This document shows, in pieces, positions 27,449-35,881 of a DNA stretch of 64,000 nt. Numbering within the stretch: the first letter of the stretch is position 1; each line of letters starts with the position of its first letter. The notes beneath the pieces were generated by a model that was given only the letters and a program-made list of their open reading frames with translations, searched no databases and was not told the origin of the DNA. The position numbers and the translations under genes are program-made. The DNA comes from Bacteroidetes bacterium HGW-Bacteroidetes-8 (GTDB lineage Bacteria > Bacteroidota > Bacteroidia > Bacteroidales > UBA932): NCBI GenBank assembly GCA_002840895.1, contig PHCZ01000001.1, forward strand, positions 476,278 through 540,277, in the 5' to 3' direction.

Positions 27449-27505
27449 TTTTTTTGCTATTTTTCCCAGGAGCTAATAGAGAAATCTAATTGGGAATAGC
27501 GAGAT

Positions 27506-27532
27506 AGCTTTTTTTTTAAAAAAAGGCTTTTA
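27506..27532 (+). terminator. possible AT-rich terminator after tsaD
   Basis: AGC plus a T run at 27506-27517 faces an A run plus GGCT at 27518-27528, followed by TTTTATTA. The stem is mostly A-T with three G-C pairs, so it is weak. It lies 58 nt after the tsaD stop. Confidence 0.4.
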
Positions 27533-27592
27533 TTACTATGCAAAAACATTGCCAATAGTGCTTGGGCATATATAAATATTCCAAAAAAAAAT

Positions 27593-27600
27593 TATCTTTG
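27593..27600 (+). promoter_or_regulatory. putative -7 box of the susC/susD operon
   Basis: TATCTTTG matches TAnnTTTG exactly. A start near 27607 would leave a leader of about 45 nt before the susC-like ATG. The nearest TTG (27562-27564) is 28 nt upstream, too far for a standard -33 element. No repeat or operator-like sequence is evident. Confidence 0.6.
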
Positions 27601-27651
27601 TCTCCGCAAACACAATTTAATGTACTTAATTACTAACTTAAAATTTATTAC

Positions 27652-30600
27652 ATGAAAAGATTCAGCCTTGTAATTGCAGCTCTCCTGATGGTTATCGGGA
27701 ATCTTCTGTTCGCGCAGAATATTCGGGTATCGGGAACTGTAAATGAATTGGGAACGGGAGCACCGCTTCCATTCGTAAGCATCCAGGTTAAGGGAACAAC
27801 CGCAGGCACAACCACAATGGACAACGGCTCCTTTGTGATAAATGCACCTGCAAACGGAACTCTTGTTTTTAGCTTTATTGGTTACAAAACTATTGAGGTT
27901 CCCATAGAGAACAGAAGCGTGGTAAATGTTCAGCTGGAGCTGGACGCTGTGAGTCTCGAAGAGGTGGTTATGGTTGCTTACGGTACCGCAAAAAGATCTA
28001 GCGTTACCGGATCAATCACCTCGGTTGGCGCCGCCAGTATTGAGAAGAGACCTGTTACAAACGCACTGGCAGCCCTTTCGGGAGCCGCACCCGGTGTTCA
28101 GGTTAATACTTCATACGGTCAGCCCGGAGCAGACCCTACAATCCGTATTCGCGGATTCGGTTCCATCAACTACTCATCTGAGCCGCTTATAGTTCTGGAT
28201 GGAGCTCCATATAACGGAGTGATGGCTAACATCAACCCTTCCGACATCGAATCTATCAACATTCTTAAAGATGCAGCTTCAACTGCACTTTTCGGGTCAA
28301 GGGGTTCAAACGGAGTAGTTATGATTACCACTAAAAAAGGGAGAAAAGAGAAGTTGTCAATCAGCGCAACTGTTACACAGGGTTTCTCCGGAAGGGGACT
28401 GCCTGAGTACGACAGGATAGATGCCTTCCAATACTACCCGGTAATGTGGGAATCTCTAAGAAACCAACTTATTACACCTACAAGAACATCTGCCGACGCG
28501 AGTATACTGGCTTCCGGCACAACCTCTAACGGTATTATTGCACAGTTAGGTTACAACCCATTTAAAGGTATAGCAGATGGAGCGATTGTCGGCACAGACG
28601 GCAAACTTAACTCCGCTGCTACATCTCTGCTATGGAGTGACACAGACTGGTACTCACCAGTTGAGCAGCTAGGAAACAGAACAGAGGCTATGGTATCTGC
28701 AAGCGGTGGAACCGATAACGCAGATTACTATCTATCTGTAGGTTATACTACGGATCATGGCTGGATAAAGAAAACCAACTACGACCGTATCTCTGCAAGG
28801 GCAAATGTTAATTTTACACCTAAAAAGTGGATCACATTTGGTGTAAATCTAAATACATCTTACAACACCTCTACATCTGCAAATACTGAGAGTAATACAG
28901 GTTATGCTAACCCAATCTACTTTGCAAGAACAATGGGACCAATCTATCCTGTATACCAACATAACAGATTAACAGGAGATTATATTCTTGATGATCAAGG
29001 TAACAAACAGTGGGACCTTGGTGCTCAGGTTGTTCAGGATGGAGTTACATACAGAGCCAGAACCCAGAACAATGGTCGTCACGGTATTGCAGAACATATG
29101 CTCAACGACAGATATTTTGAAAGAAATACAATTCAGTCAAGATCATTTGCAGAGTTCACATTCCTTAAAGATTTTAAATTTAAGGTTACACACTCATTTG
29201 ATATAAATAACTACCTCTACTCAGAGTATGAAAACAAACTGGTTGGAGACGGATCTCCTCAGGGAAGGGCAGAGAGAGAGCAGTCTTTGAGATACACCTG
29301 GACAACTGTTCAGATGCTCACATATAACAAGATTATAGGGAAACACGATATCAACGTGATGGCAGCTCACGAAAATTACAAAAACCAATATAAGTATCTT
29401 CGTGGTTTCCGTCAGGGTGAGATTATCCCGGGCAACTCAGAGCTCATAAACTTTACAACCACAAACAGTTTGTCGTCTTATGTAGATAACCACACAGTAG
29501 AGGGTTATCTTGCAAGAGCAAGTTATTCATACGACAATGGCAGATACACTGCCGAAGGTTCCTACAGAAAAGATGGCTCTTCAAAGTTTGAGAATGCTGC
29601 AAGATGGGGAGACTTCTGGTCTGTTGGTGCAGGTTGGAGAGTTGACAAAGAGGGATTTATGGCAGGTCTCACTTTTGTAGATTTTCTTAAGCTTAGAGCC
29701 TCTCACGGTCTTAATGGTAACGATGCAGGTATAAGCTATTTTGCCTGGCAGGTTTTGTATAACTACAATAACAATGCAGCAGAGCCAGGCTTTATACAGT
29801 CTACTCTTCCTGGCAATCCACTCTTAAAGTGGGAGACATCTGTACAGACAGATATCGGTCTTGATTTTAACCTCTTCAATAACAGATTAAGAGGTACAGT
29901 TGACTGGTTTAATAAAGAGTCAAAAGACCTTATCTTCTCTCTTCCTCTGGCACCATCTACAGGATATGTATCTCAGGACAGAAATGTCGGAAGCGTTTAC
30001 AACCGCGGATGGGAGATGGATCTTACAACTACTTTTGTAGATACTAAGAATTTCAACTTTAGCCTTAATGTAAATGCAACAACCTATAAAAACGTAATTA
30101 AGAGGCTACCGGATGAAAATCGTGAATTGGGAATTATCTCAGGAAGTTACAAACGTGTTGAGGGGGGCTCAATTTATGATTACTGGTTACGTCAGTGGTA
30201 TGGTGTAGATCCAACAAACGGAAATGCTCTCTATCTGTTCAATGACGCTAAAGATGATTTAGGCAACTATATAACTGTTTGGGCAGATACAGATTGCAAG
30301 ACACTTGCAGATGGTACTCTCGTAACAAGCAGTCAGGCAAAGGCGAAATATGACTGGGCAGGATCAAGTATTCCGGATCTGTTTGGCTCAATAACTCCAA
30401 TGTTTAAAATTTACGGTGTAGATGTCTCTTTCCAGTTTAACTACTCAATAGGTGGAATGGCGTACGACAACAACTGGGCATCATTGATGTCTACAGGAGG
30501 TATGGGAACCGCTAAAGCAGTTGAAATTCTTGACAGATGGACAACTCCTGGACAGATAACCAATGTACCTAGAATGGATAATGCACAGACTACCAACTTT

Positions 30601-30855
30601 AATGCAGCCTCTTCAAGATGGCTTATAAGCTCAACCTATGTAGCTCTGAGGAATATAAATGTTTCGTACAATTTTAAACCTAGTACGCTTAAATCGCTTG
30701 ATATTAAAGCATTAAGGATATATGCATCTGCAGAGAACCTTGCTCTCTTCTCATCAAGAAAAGGCTTGGACCCTACCCAGAACTTTAGCGGCTCAATTTT
30801 GAATGATGTGGGCTTTAACAGGGTTATCACATTTGGTGTTAATGTTAACTTCTAA
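27652..30855 (+). CDS. SusC/RagA-family TonB-linked outer membrane transporter
   Basis: Outer-membrane TonB-dependent transporter that forms the barrel of a SusCD pair. The 1067-residue protein has a signal peptide (MKRFSLVIAALLMVIGNLLF, cut after FAQ), a carboxypeptidase-regulatory-like beta-sandwich (about residues 25-110, ending FSFIGYKTIEVPI), the short family linker LEEVVMVAYGTAKRSSVTGS, a plug (NALAALSGAAPGVQV, IRIRGFGSINYSSEPLIVLDG, AASTALFGSRGSNGVVMITTKKG) and a large C-terminal barrel ending in FNRVITFGVNVNF, with a terminal aromatic. No TonB-energizing or sigma/anti-sigma gene is adjacent. The substrate (glycan, peptide or other) cannot be told; no hydrolase is linked. Confidence 0.95.
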   Translation: MKRFSLVIAALLMVIGNLLFAQNIRVSGTVNELGTGAPLPFVSIQVKGTTAGTTTMDNGSFVINAPANGTLVFSFIGYKTIEVPIENRSVVNVQLELDAVSLEEVVMVAYGTAKRSSVTGSITSVGAASIEKRPVTNALAALSGAAPGVQVNTSYGQPGADPTIRIRGFGSINYSSEPLIVLDGAPYNGVMANINPSDIESINILKDAASTALFGSRGSNGVVMITTKKGRKEKLSISATVTQGFSGRGLPEYDRIDAFQYYPVMWESLRNQLITPTRTSADASILASGTTSNGIIAQLGYNPFKGIADGAIVGTDGKLNSAATSLLWSDTDWYSPVEQLGNRTEAMVSASGGTDNADYYLSVGYTTDHGWIKKTNYDRISARANVNFTPKKWITFGVNLNTSYNTSTSANTESNTGYANPIYFARTMGPIYPVYQHNRLTGDYILDDQGNKQWDLGAQVVQDGVTYRARTQNNGRHGIAEHMLNDRYFERNTIQSRSFAEFTFLKDFKFKVTHSFDINNYLYSEYENKLVGDGSPQGRAEREQSLRYTWTTVQMLTYNKIIGKHDINVMAAHENYKNQYKYLRGFRQGEIIPGNSELINFTTTNSLSSYVDNHTVEGYLARASYSYDNGRYTAEGSYRKDGSSKFENAARWGDFWSVGAGWRVDKEGFMAGLTFVDFLKLRASHGLNGNDAGISYFAWQVLYNYNNNAAEPGFIQSTLPGNPLLKWETSVQTDIGLDFNLFNNRLRGTVDWFNKESKDLIFSLPLAPSTGYVSQDRNVGSVYNRGWEMDLTTTFVDTKNFNFSLNVNATTYKNVIKRLPDENRELGIISGSYKRVEGGSIYDYWLRQWYGVDPTNGNALYLFNDAKDDLGNYITVWADTDCKTLADGTLVTSSQAKAKYDWAGSSIPDLFGSITPMFKIYGVDVSFQFNYSIGGMAYDNNWASLMSTGGMGTAKAVEILDRWTTPGQITNVPRMDNAQTTNFNAASSRWLISSTYVALRNINVSYNFKPSTLKSLDIKALRIYASAENLALFSSRKGLDPTQNFSGSILNDVGFNRVITFGVNVNF

Positions 30856-30868
30856 ATTAAGAATTGAT

Positions 30869-32371
30869 ATGAAAAAATTAAGAGTATATATTTTGGCATT
30901 GGTTGTAGGGCTACTGGTACTTCCCACCTCCTGCAACAAAGATTATCTTGAGACCCTACCAACCGATCAACTTGCAGCAGGTGATGTTTTTAACTCACTT
31001 ACAGGAGCTTGGGGGGCTATAAACGGTGTACACAGATCTGTTTACATTCAGTATAATAGTGTTCAGGCTCACGGAGGTTTTCCCGGATTGTATCTGTTTA
31101 TAGATTTTCTTGGAACCGACCTGGTGTTTAATACTACTGCCAATGGATGGTATCTTAACGGATATAAATGGGTTGATCATAGAAATGAGAGATCAAATAC
31201 AGTTCTATACTGGAATAACCTATACAGGCTAATAAGCAACGTCAACCAAATTATCAACAATATTGACAACATTTCCGGACCGGAGGCTGAAAAGAAGGCT
31301 ATCAAGGGACAGGCCCTTACCTACAGAGCCTGGGCTCACTTTATGTTGGTTCAACTTTGGGCAGACAGATTTGTTCCCGGAGGGCAGAACAGCCACGCCG
31401 GAGTTCCATATATGGAGGAGGTTACATTTGTTGGTAAAGAGAGAAACACTGTATCTGATGTATATTCAAAGATTAATGCAGATCTTACTGCCGCTATAAC
31501 CAACCTTGAGGGTTACAACAGAGCGAATAAATCTCATATCAATAAATCTGTAGCACAGGCTGTACAGGCTCAGGTAGCCCTAGTTCAGGGTAACTGGAAT
31601 CTGGCCGCCACTGCTGCTAATGCTGCCCGCCAGGGGTACAGCTTTATGAGTACTGCTCAGCATCAGGATGGATACAACCAGCAGAATAACCCTGAGAACT
31701 TATGGGCTCACTATGTACAGGAAGATCAGACACTATATTTCTACTCTTTCTATGCTCAGTTATCCCATAACTTCAACTCAACTATTATTCGTCAAAGTCC
31801 TAAATCTATTACTAAAGACCTTTACGATAAGATAACTGCAACTGACGTTAGGAAAACCTTCTGGTATCCGAATGCGGTAGCAGATAAACTGCCGTTTGTG
31901 CAATCCAATGGTGTAAGATTTAACTATATGAACTCTAAATTTAAATCTGTTTCCACTTCGGATAGCCGCGGAGATTTTCCTATGTTAAGGGTGGCGGAGA
32001 TGTACCTTATAGAGGCAGAAGCTCTTGCAAGACAGGCCGGCAAAGAGGATTTAGCTAAGGATGTTCTCTTTCTTCTTGCAAAGAACAGAGACCCTCAATA
32101 TGTAAGATCTACAAAAACAGGAGCTGCTCTTATTGAAGAGATTCTTATTCAGAGAAGAGTGGAGCTTTGGGGTGAAGGGCGTAACTGGACAGACCTTAAG
32201 AGGCTTAACCTTCCACTGGTGAGGCCAACAGCTGCTAACGCAGGACTTGGTTTTCACGTTGAGTCATTTGCAACTGTTGTAAATGTACCTGCAGGCGGAA
32301 ACATCTGGACCTGGATGATTCCTAGAGCTGAGATAGATGCCAACCCGAATCTTCAGCAGAATCCTGCGTAA
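30869..32371 (+). CDS. SusD/RagB-family surface lipoprotein
   Basis: Substrate-binding lid of the SusCD pair. The start at ATG 30869 gives a lipoprotein signal peptide (MKKLRVYILALVVGLLVLPT then SC, with Cys about residue 22), as expected for surface export; the longer frame that begins inside susC would bury it. The 500-residue mature form is helix-rich with TPR-like repeats: NKDYLETLPTDQL at the start, GQALTYRAWAHFMLVQLWAD near residue 145 and the C-terminal MLRVAEMYLIEAEALARQAG and RRVELWGEGRNWTDLKRLNL blocks. It is 13 nt after the SusC gene and followed by a strong terminator, so the operon appears to have two genes. Confidence 0.94.
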   Translation: MKKLRVYILALVVGLLVLPTSCNKDYLETLPTDQLAAGDVFNSLTGAWGAINGVHRSVYIQYNSVQAHGGFPGLYLFIDFLGTDLVFNTTANGWYLNGYKWVDHRNERSNTVLYWNNLYRLISNVNQIINNIDNISGPEAEKKAIKGQALTYRAWAHFMLVQLWADRFVPGGQNSHAGVPYMEEVTFVGKERNTVSDVYSKINADLTAAITNLEGYNRANKSHINKSVAQAVQAQVALVQGNWNLAATAANAARQGYSFMSTAQHQDGYNQQNNPENLWAHYVQEDQTLYFYSFYAQLSHNFNSTIIRQSPKSITKDLYDKITATDVRKTFWYPNAVADKLPFVQSNGVRFNYMNSKFKSVSTSDSRGDFPMLRVAEMYLIEAEALARQAGKEDLAKDVLFLLAKNRDPQYVRSTKTGAALIEEILIQRRVELWGEGRNWTDLKRLNLPLVRPTAANAGLGFHVESFATVVNVPAGGNIWTWMIPRAEIDANPNLQQNPA

Positions 32372-32390
32372 TTTCGGTTAATGATTTTCA

Positions 32391-32424
32391 AAGAGGGTGA
32401 CCAAAGTGGCCATCCTCTTTTTTT
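32391..32424 (+). terminator. rho-independent terminator of the susCD operon
   Basis: AAGAGGGTGACC pairs with GGCCATCCTCTT across a 5-nt loop, with one mismatch and one G-U pair, and is followed by a T run at 32418-32424. It begins 20 nt after the SusD stop. Confidence 0.75.
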
Positions 32425-32466
32425 ATGCGATCAATATCAGCTTATGAAGCCGCTTTTTGACCCTAT

Positions 32467-32494
32467 AAAAAAAGCACGACATCTGCCGTGCTTT
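32467..32494 (-). terminator. rho-independent terminator of the FKBP isomerase gene
   Basis: AAAGCACG (32471-32478) and CGTGCTTT (32487-32494) form a perfect 8-bp stem with an 8-nt loop. On the minus strand it is followed by a run of T (32473-32467). It begins 21 nt after the stop of the FKBP gene. Confidence 0.75.
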
Positions 32495-32514
32495 ATATAG
32501 GTTAAAAAATATTT

Positions 32515-33048
32515 TTAACAGCCACCCGAGCAACCTGAGCAAGATCCGCTACTGCAAGAAGATGCAGCCTTTTCGCCATAAAGACCCTCCATTATCTCTT
32601 GAGGAGTAGCATCCCGAACCTCAACAACCTCACCCTTAAAATGAAGCTCAGAGCCTGCAAGAGGATGGTTGAAGTTCATAACCACAACATCATCTTTAAT
32701 CTCCTCTATTGTCCCTTGAAGTCGGTTGCCGTCTGAGTCCTGCATCGGCAGAACGTTTCCTAATGTTAATAGGCCATCTTCTACCTCTCCGTCAACCATA
32801 AAAAGATCTTTTGGAAGCTCAACAATAGCCTCAGGATTTAGCTCTCCATAACCCTCTTTTGCAGATAACACAAAGTCAAAAGTGTCTCCAACAACTTTTT
32901 CTGTTACATTCTCCTCAAACTTTGGAAGGAGGTAACCTGTTCCGAAAATAAAGCGCAGTGGATTATCTGCTTTAACGGTCTCTATTACATCTCCCTCTAC
33001 CATAAGTGTATATGATAGTGATACAACTGTGTCTTTTCCTATTTTCAT
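32515..33048 (-). CDS. SlyD-like FKBP-type peptidyl-prolyl isomerase with Cys-rich tail
   Basis: Cytoplasmic prolyl isomerase and chaperone of the SlyD type, 177 residues. The FKBP half opens with IGKDTVVSLSYTLMVEGDVIE and is interrupted by the insert-in-flap (KEGYGELNPEAIVELPKDLF, about residues 65-125) that gives SlyD its chaperone function; NFNHPLAGSELHFKGEVVEVR closes the FKBP fold. E. coli SlyD ends in a His-rich nickel-binding tail. Here the tail instead has four Cys in a Ser/Gly context (about residues 162-177, SSCSSGSCSGCSGGC). Metal binding by the tail is an inference. Confidence 0.9.
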   Translation of the reverse strand: MKIGKDTVVSLSYTLMVEGDVIETVKADNPLRFIFGTGYLLPKFEENVTEKVVGDTFDFVLSAKEGYGELNPEAIVELPKDLFMVDGEVEDGLLTLGNVLPMQDSDGNRLQGTIEEIKDDVVVMNFNHPLAGSELHFKGEVVEVRDATPQEIMEGLYGEKAASSCSSGSCSGCSGGC

Positions 33049-33099
33049 CGGTAATTAGTGTTTGTTTTTAAAAGAATCTATTAATATGCAAATATTGTG

Positions 33100-34524
33100 C
33101 TAAGTTTTACGAATTACTTTATATCCAATTGAGGATACAAAAATAGTAATTATTGGGCTAATAAGATTAAAAAAGCAGTAGGGGAGATATGTCATAGTTG
33201 CAATCCCCAATACGCTGGACTGTACAACACCGCAAGTGTTCCAGGGAACTAAAACAGATGTTACAGTTGCAGAGTCTTCCAGAGTCCTGCTCAACAGGCG
33301 AGGTTCATATCCCATTTTTTTATAGGTTGCTGCAAACATCTTACCGGGTAGTAGTATCGCCATATATTGATCACACAATGTCATATTGAAGAATATTGAT
33401 GTGCCAACAGTTGAGGATACAAGAGTGAAGGTATTCTTTACAAAGAGCATCATCTTATCTGTTATGGTTGTTATCATTCCACTCGCCTCCATTACCCCCC
33501 CAAAGGTAACGACACTAAGTATTATCCATACTGTATTGAGCATACCGGCCATCCCTTTTGTGGATGTAAGGGTGTTTAGCATTGCATCTCCTGTTTCAAT
33601 GGAGACACTTGATGAGAGCATTTTTAGAGAAGCATATATGTATGACATACTCTTTGATACCCCTTCGGGACTTATTTGAGCACATATGTCAGGTTGTGTA
33701 AAGCAGGCTACAATAGCTCCCAGAAGAGCAGAAAGGAAGAGGGTGATAAATGGAGATACTTTTTTTACTATTAGTACAATAGTAAAGACAGGAACCAAAA
33801 GTAGAAGTGGTGAAATGTTGAATACAGATGATATATTTACCAGCTGAGAATCTATGTTTAGTGAACTATTTACCGGAATTATCAATCCGGCCACAAAGAA
33901 AAAAATCGCAGATAAGATAAAGGCCGGTATTGAGGTAACCAGCATATACTTTACGTGGACATAAAGATTAACACCGGATACAGAGGCTGCCAGGTTTGTA
34001 CTATCGGATAGAGGAGATATCTTATCTCCGAAATATGCCCCGGAAATAATTGCACCTGCAAGCCAAGGGGCAGGAATCCCCAGAATCTGCCCAGCAGAGA
34101 GGAGAGCAAGACCTATGGTGCCTATTGTTGTCCAGGAACTCCCTATCATCATTGAGACTATCCCGGTTATAATAAATGCAACAAGAAGAAAAACCTTAGG
34201 GCTTATTATCATTAAACTGTAGTATATCATTGAGGGTACAACGCCGCTTATCATCCAGGAGCCGGTCACTGCCCCAATCATTAAAAGAATAAAAATTGAC
34301 GAGCCTGTTTTGGAGAGGTGGTCCATAATCCCCTCCTCAAGTTTTTCCCACGGGATTTTAAGATGTGATATAGCTATAATAGAGGTGAGTACTGCTGTAA
34401 AGAGAAGTGCAATTTGAGCAGGACCTGCTGTAACATCTGCATCAAAAAGTTTTACACCGAAAAAGATTATTGTGATAAGTACCACCACAGGAAGAAGTGA
34501 GATAAAGAGGCTGGGCTTTTTCAT
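33100..34524 (-). CDS. nhaC: NhaC-family Na+/H+ antiporter
   Basis: Inner-membrane sodium/proton antiporter of the NhaC family, 474 residues with about 11-12 hydrophobic helices. Signature stretches are MIGAVTGSWMISGVVPSMIYY (about residue 85), MIGSSWTTIGTIGLALLSAG (about residue 130), GAIISGAYFGDKISPLSDSTNLAAS (about residue 160, with the conserved Asp residues) and DSATVTSVLVPWNTCG near the C-terminus. It exports Na+ and helps set internal pH. It lies 3 nt downstream of the TldE gene, which suggests co-transcription with tldD-tldE. Confidence 0.9.
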   Translation of the reverse strand: MKKPSLFISLLPVVVLITIIFFGVKLFDADVTAGPAQIALLFTAVLTSIIAISHLKIPWEKLEEGIMDHLSKTGSSIFILLMIGAVTGSWMISGVVPSMIYYSLMIISPKVFLLVAFIITGIVSMMIGSSWTTIGTIGLALLSAGQILGIPAPWLAGAIISGAYFGDKISPLSDSTNLAASVSGVNLYVHVKYMLVTSIPAFILSAIFFFVAGLIIPVNSSLNIDSQLVNISSVFNISPLLLLVPVFTIVLIVKKVSPFITLFLSALLGAIVACFTQPDICAQISPEGVSKSMSYIYASLKMLSSSVSIETGDAMLNTLTSTKGMAGMLNTVWIILSVVTFGGVMEASGMITTITDKMMLFVKNTFTLVSSTVGTSIFFNMTLCDQYMAILLPGKMFAATYKKMGYEPRLLSRTLEDSATVTSVLVPWNTCGVVQSSVLGIATMTYLPYCFFNLISPIITIFVSSIGYKVIRKT

Positions 34525-34527
34525 ATA

Positions 34528-35868
34528 TTAAATTCCGCTAAAATTAACTGATTCAAATGCCAGGGTAGGAATGAGCCACCTGGATGACTCTCTTGGATCT
34601 GTCCCTATATCGATTATATTATTCCAAAGGGTTATAATGTTGCCTGTAATATTCATCTCCTTAATAGGGTGTATAATTTCTCCCTGTTCAAAGTAGAACC
34701 CTTGAACTCCAAAAGAGAAATCTCCCGTAGAAGAGTTGCTGTTACCTCCGTTGAACCCTGTAATGAAGATCCCTTTGTTGCATTTTTTAAGGATATCCTC
34801 CAGAGATGTGTTAACTTTAACTGAATTCACAGAGTCACAAAATTTACAAGAGGGCACAGATGGTCCCTCTATTGTTACCGGCATATCAAGTTTTCCGGAG
34901 AAGTAGGTATTTATAAAATAGCTTTTTACAACTCCATTCTCAATGATATTCATAGGTTTTGTCGCTATACCCTCTCCATCAAAGTATCTTGAACCATTTG
35001 CACCGTATAGATGAGGAGTGTCAAATAATTGAAAATATGGTGAAAAGAGCCTCTCTCCAAGCTTGCCTCTTAAAAATGAGTTGTTCTGCTGTATAGCCGC
35101 ACCGTTAAGTGCAGAAATAATTGGTGCAACTACTCTGCTTGATACTGTGTTTTCTAAAACCATATTGTATAATCCGGAGCGAAGTTTTTTGGGGTTAAGT
35201 CTTGAGGCAGCTCTTTTAAAAGCTTTATCTCCAACTCCCTCTTTTACCAATTTGTCAAAAAATAGTGAGTTTTCATACCACCACCCTTCAGGACGGGAAT
35301 CTCCGTTTCCCCTTACAGAGCATTCGGCACTTAAAGTGAAGTTTGTCTGTTTACTTAAACCTTCAAATCCCTGAGAATCTATTATGTACAAGTATTCATT
35401 AATATCTCCGTACTCACAGTTAACAGATATAATTCGTTTATCGGTATTGTATATCTCTGCTGCACACTTGTGAGCGATAAGACTTTTATCAGATGGATCA
35501 ACCCTCTCTATACTTTTGTCGTACTGCCCAAGATCCCTATCCTCTCCTTTGAAATAGTACTTCTGTTGAGGAAGAAGTCTGTTTTTGTCGGGAGATACAA
35601 GACGTGTAATATCCACTGCTTTGGATATAAATTGTTTGAGTTCGCTTATCTCTGTTCTATTGGTTGAGAAAGAGCTATATCTGCCATCTGTAAACAACTG
35701 AATATATAGAGATGAGCTATTAGCCTGCATAAGACGATCAAGTTTGTCATTTCTAACGGAAAATGAGCTTTGAGTATTAACACTCATTGTAATTCTGGAG
35801 CCGCTGCAACCCTTTTTAAGGGCCAACTCCATTGCTACTCTTGCTATATCCCTATCTCTCTCTTTCAT
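34528..35868 (-). CDS. tldE: TldE/PmbA-family metalloprotease partner
   Basis: Subunit of the TldD-TldE peptidase, which processes peptides (microcin B17 and CcdA in E. coli). The 446-residue protein is the partner without the HExxxH zinc motif. It shows the family ends: RDIARVAMELALKKGCSGSRITMS near the start and GVQGFYFEQGEIIHPIKEMNITGN near the C-terminus, where TldE lines the shared active-site channel. It lies 13 nt after tldD and 3 nt before nhaC. No RiPP precursor gene is recognisable nearby, so a general peptide-turnover role is more likely than toxin maturation. Confidence 0.9.
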   Translation of the reverse strand: MKERDRDIARVAMELALKKGCSGSRITMSVNTQSSFSVRNDKLDRLMQANSSSLYIQLFTDGRYSSFSTNRTEISELKQFISKAVDITRLVSPDKNRLLPQQKYYFKGEDRDLGQYDKSIERVDPSDKSLIAHKCAAEIYNTDKRIISVNCEYGDINEYLYIIDSQGFEGLSKQTNFTLSAECSVRGNGDSRPEGWWYENSLFFDKLVKEGVGDKAFKRAASRLNPKKLRSGLYNMVLENTVSSRVVAPIISALNGAAIQQNNSFLRGKLGERLFSPYFQLFDTPHLYGANGSRYFDGEGIATKPMNIIENGVVKSYFINTYFSGKLDMPVTIEGPSVPSCKFCDSVNSVKVNTSLEDILKKCNKGIFITGFNGGNSNSSTGDFSFGVQGFYFEQGEIIHPIKEMNITGNIITLWNNIIDIGTDPRESSRWLIPTLAFESVNFSGI

Positions 35869-35881
35869 ACTTTTGTTCTGC

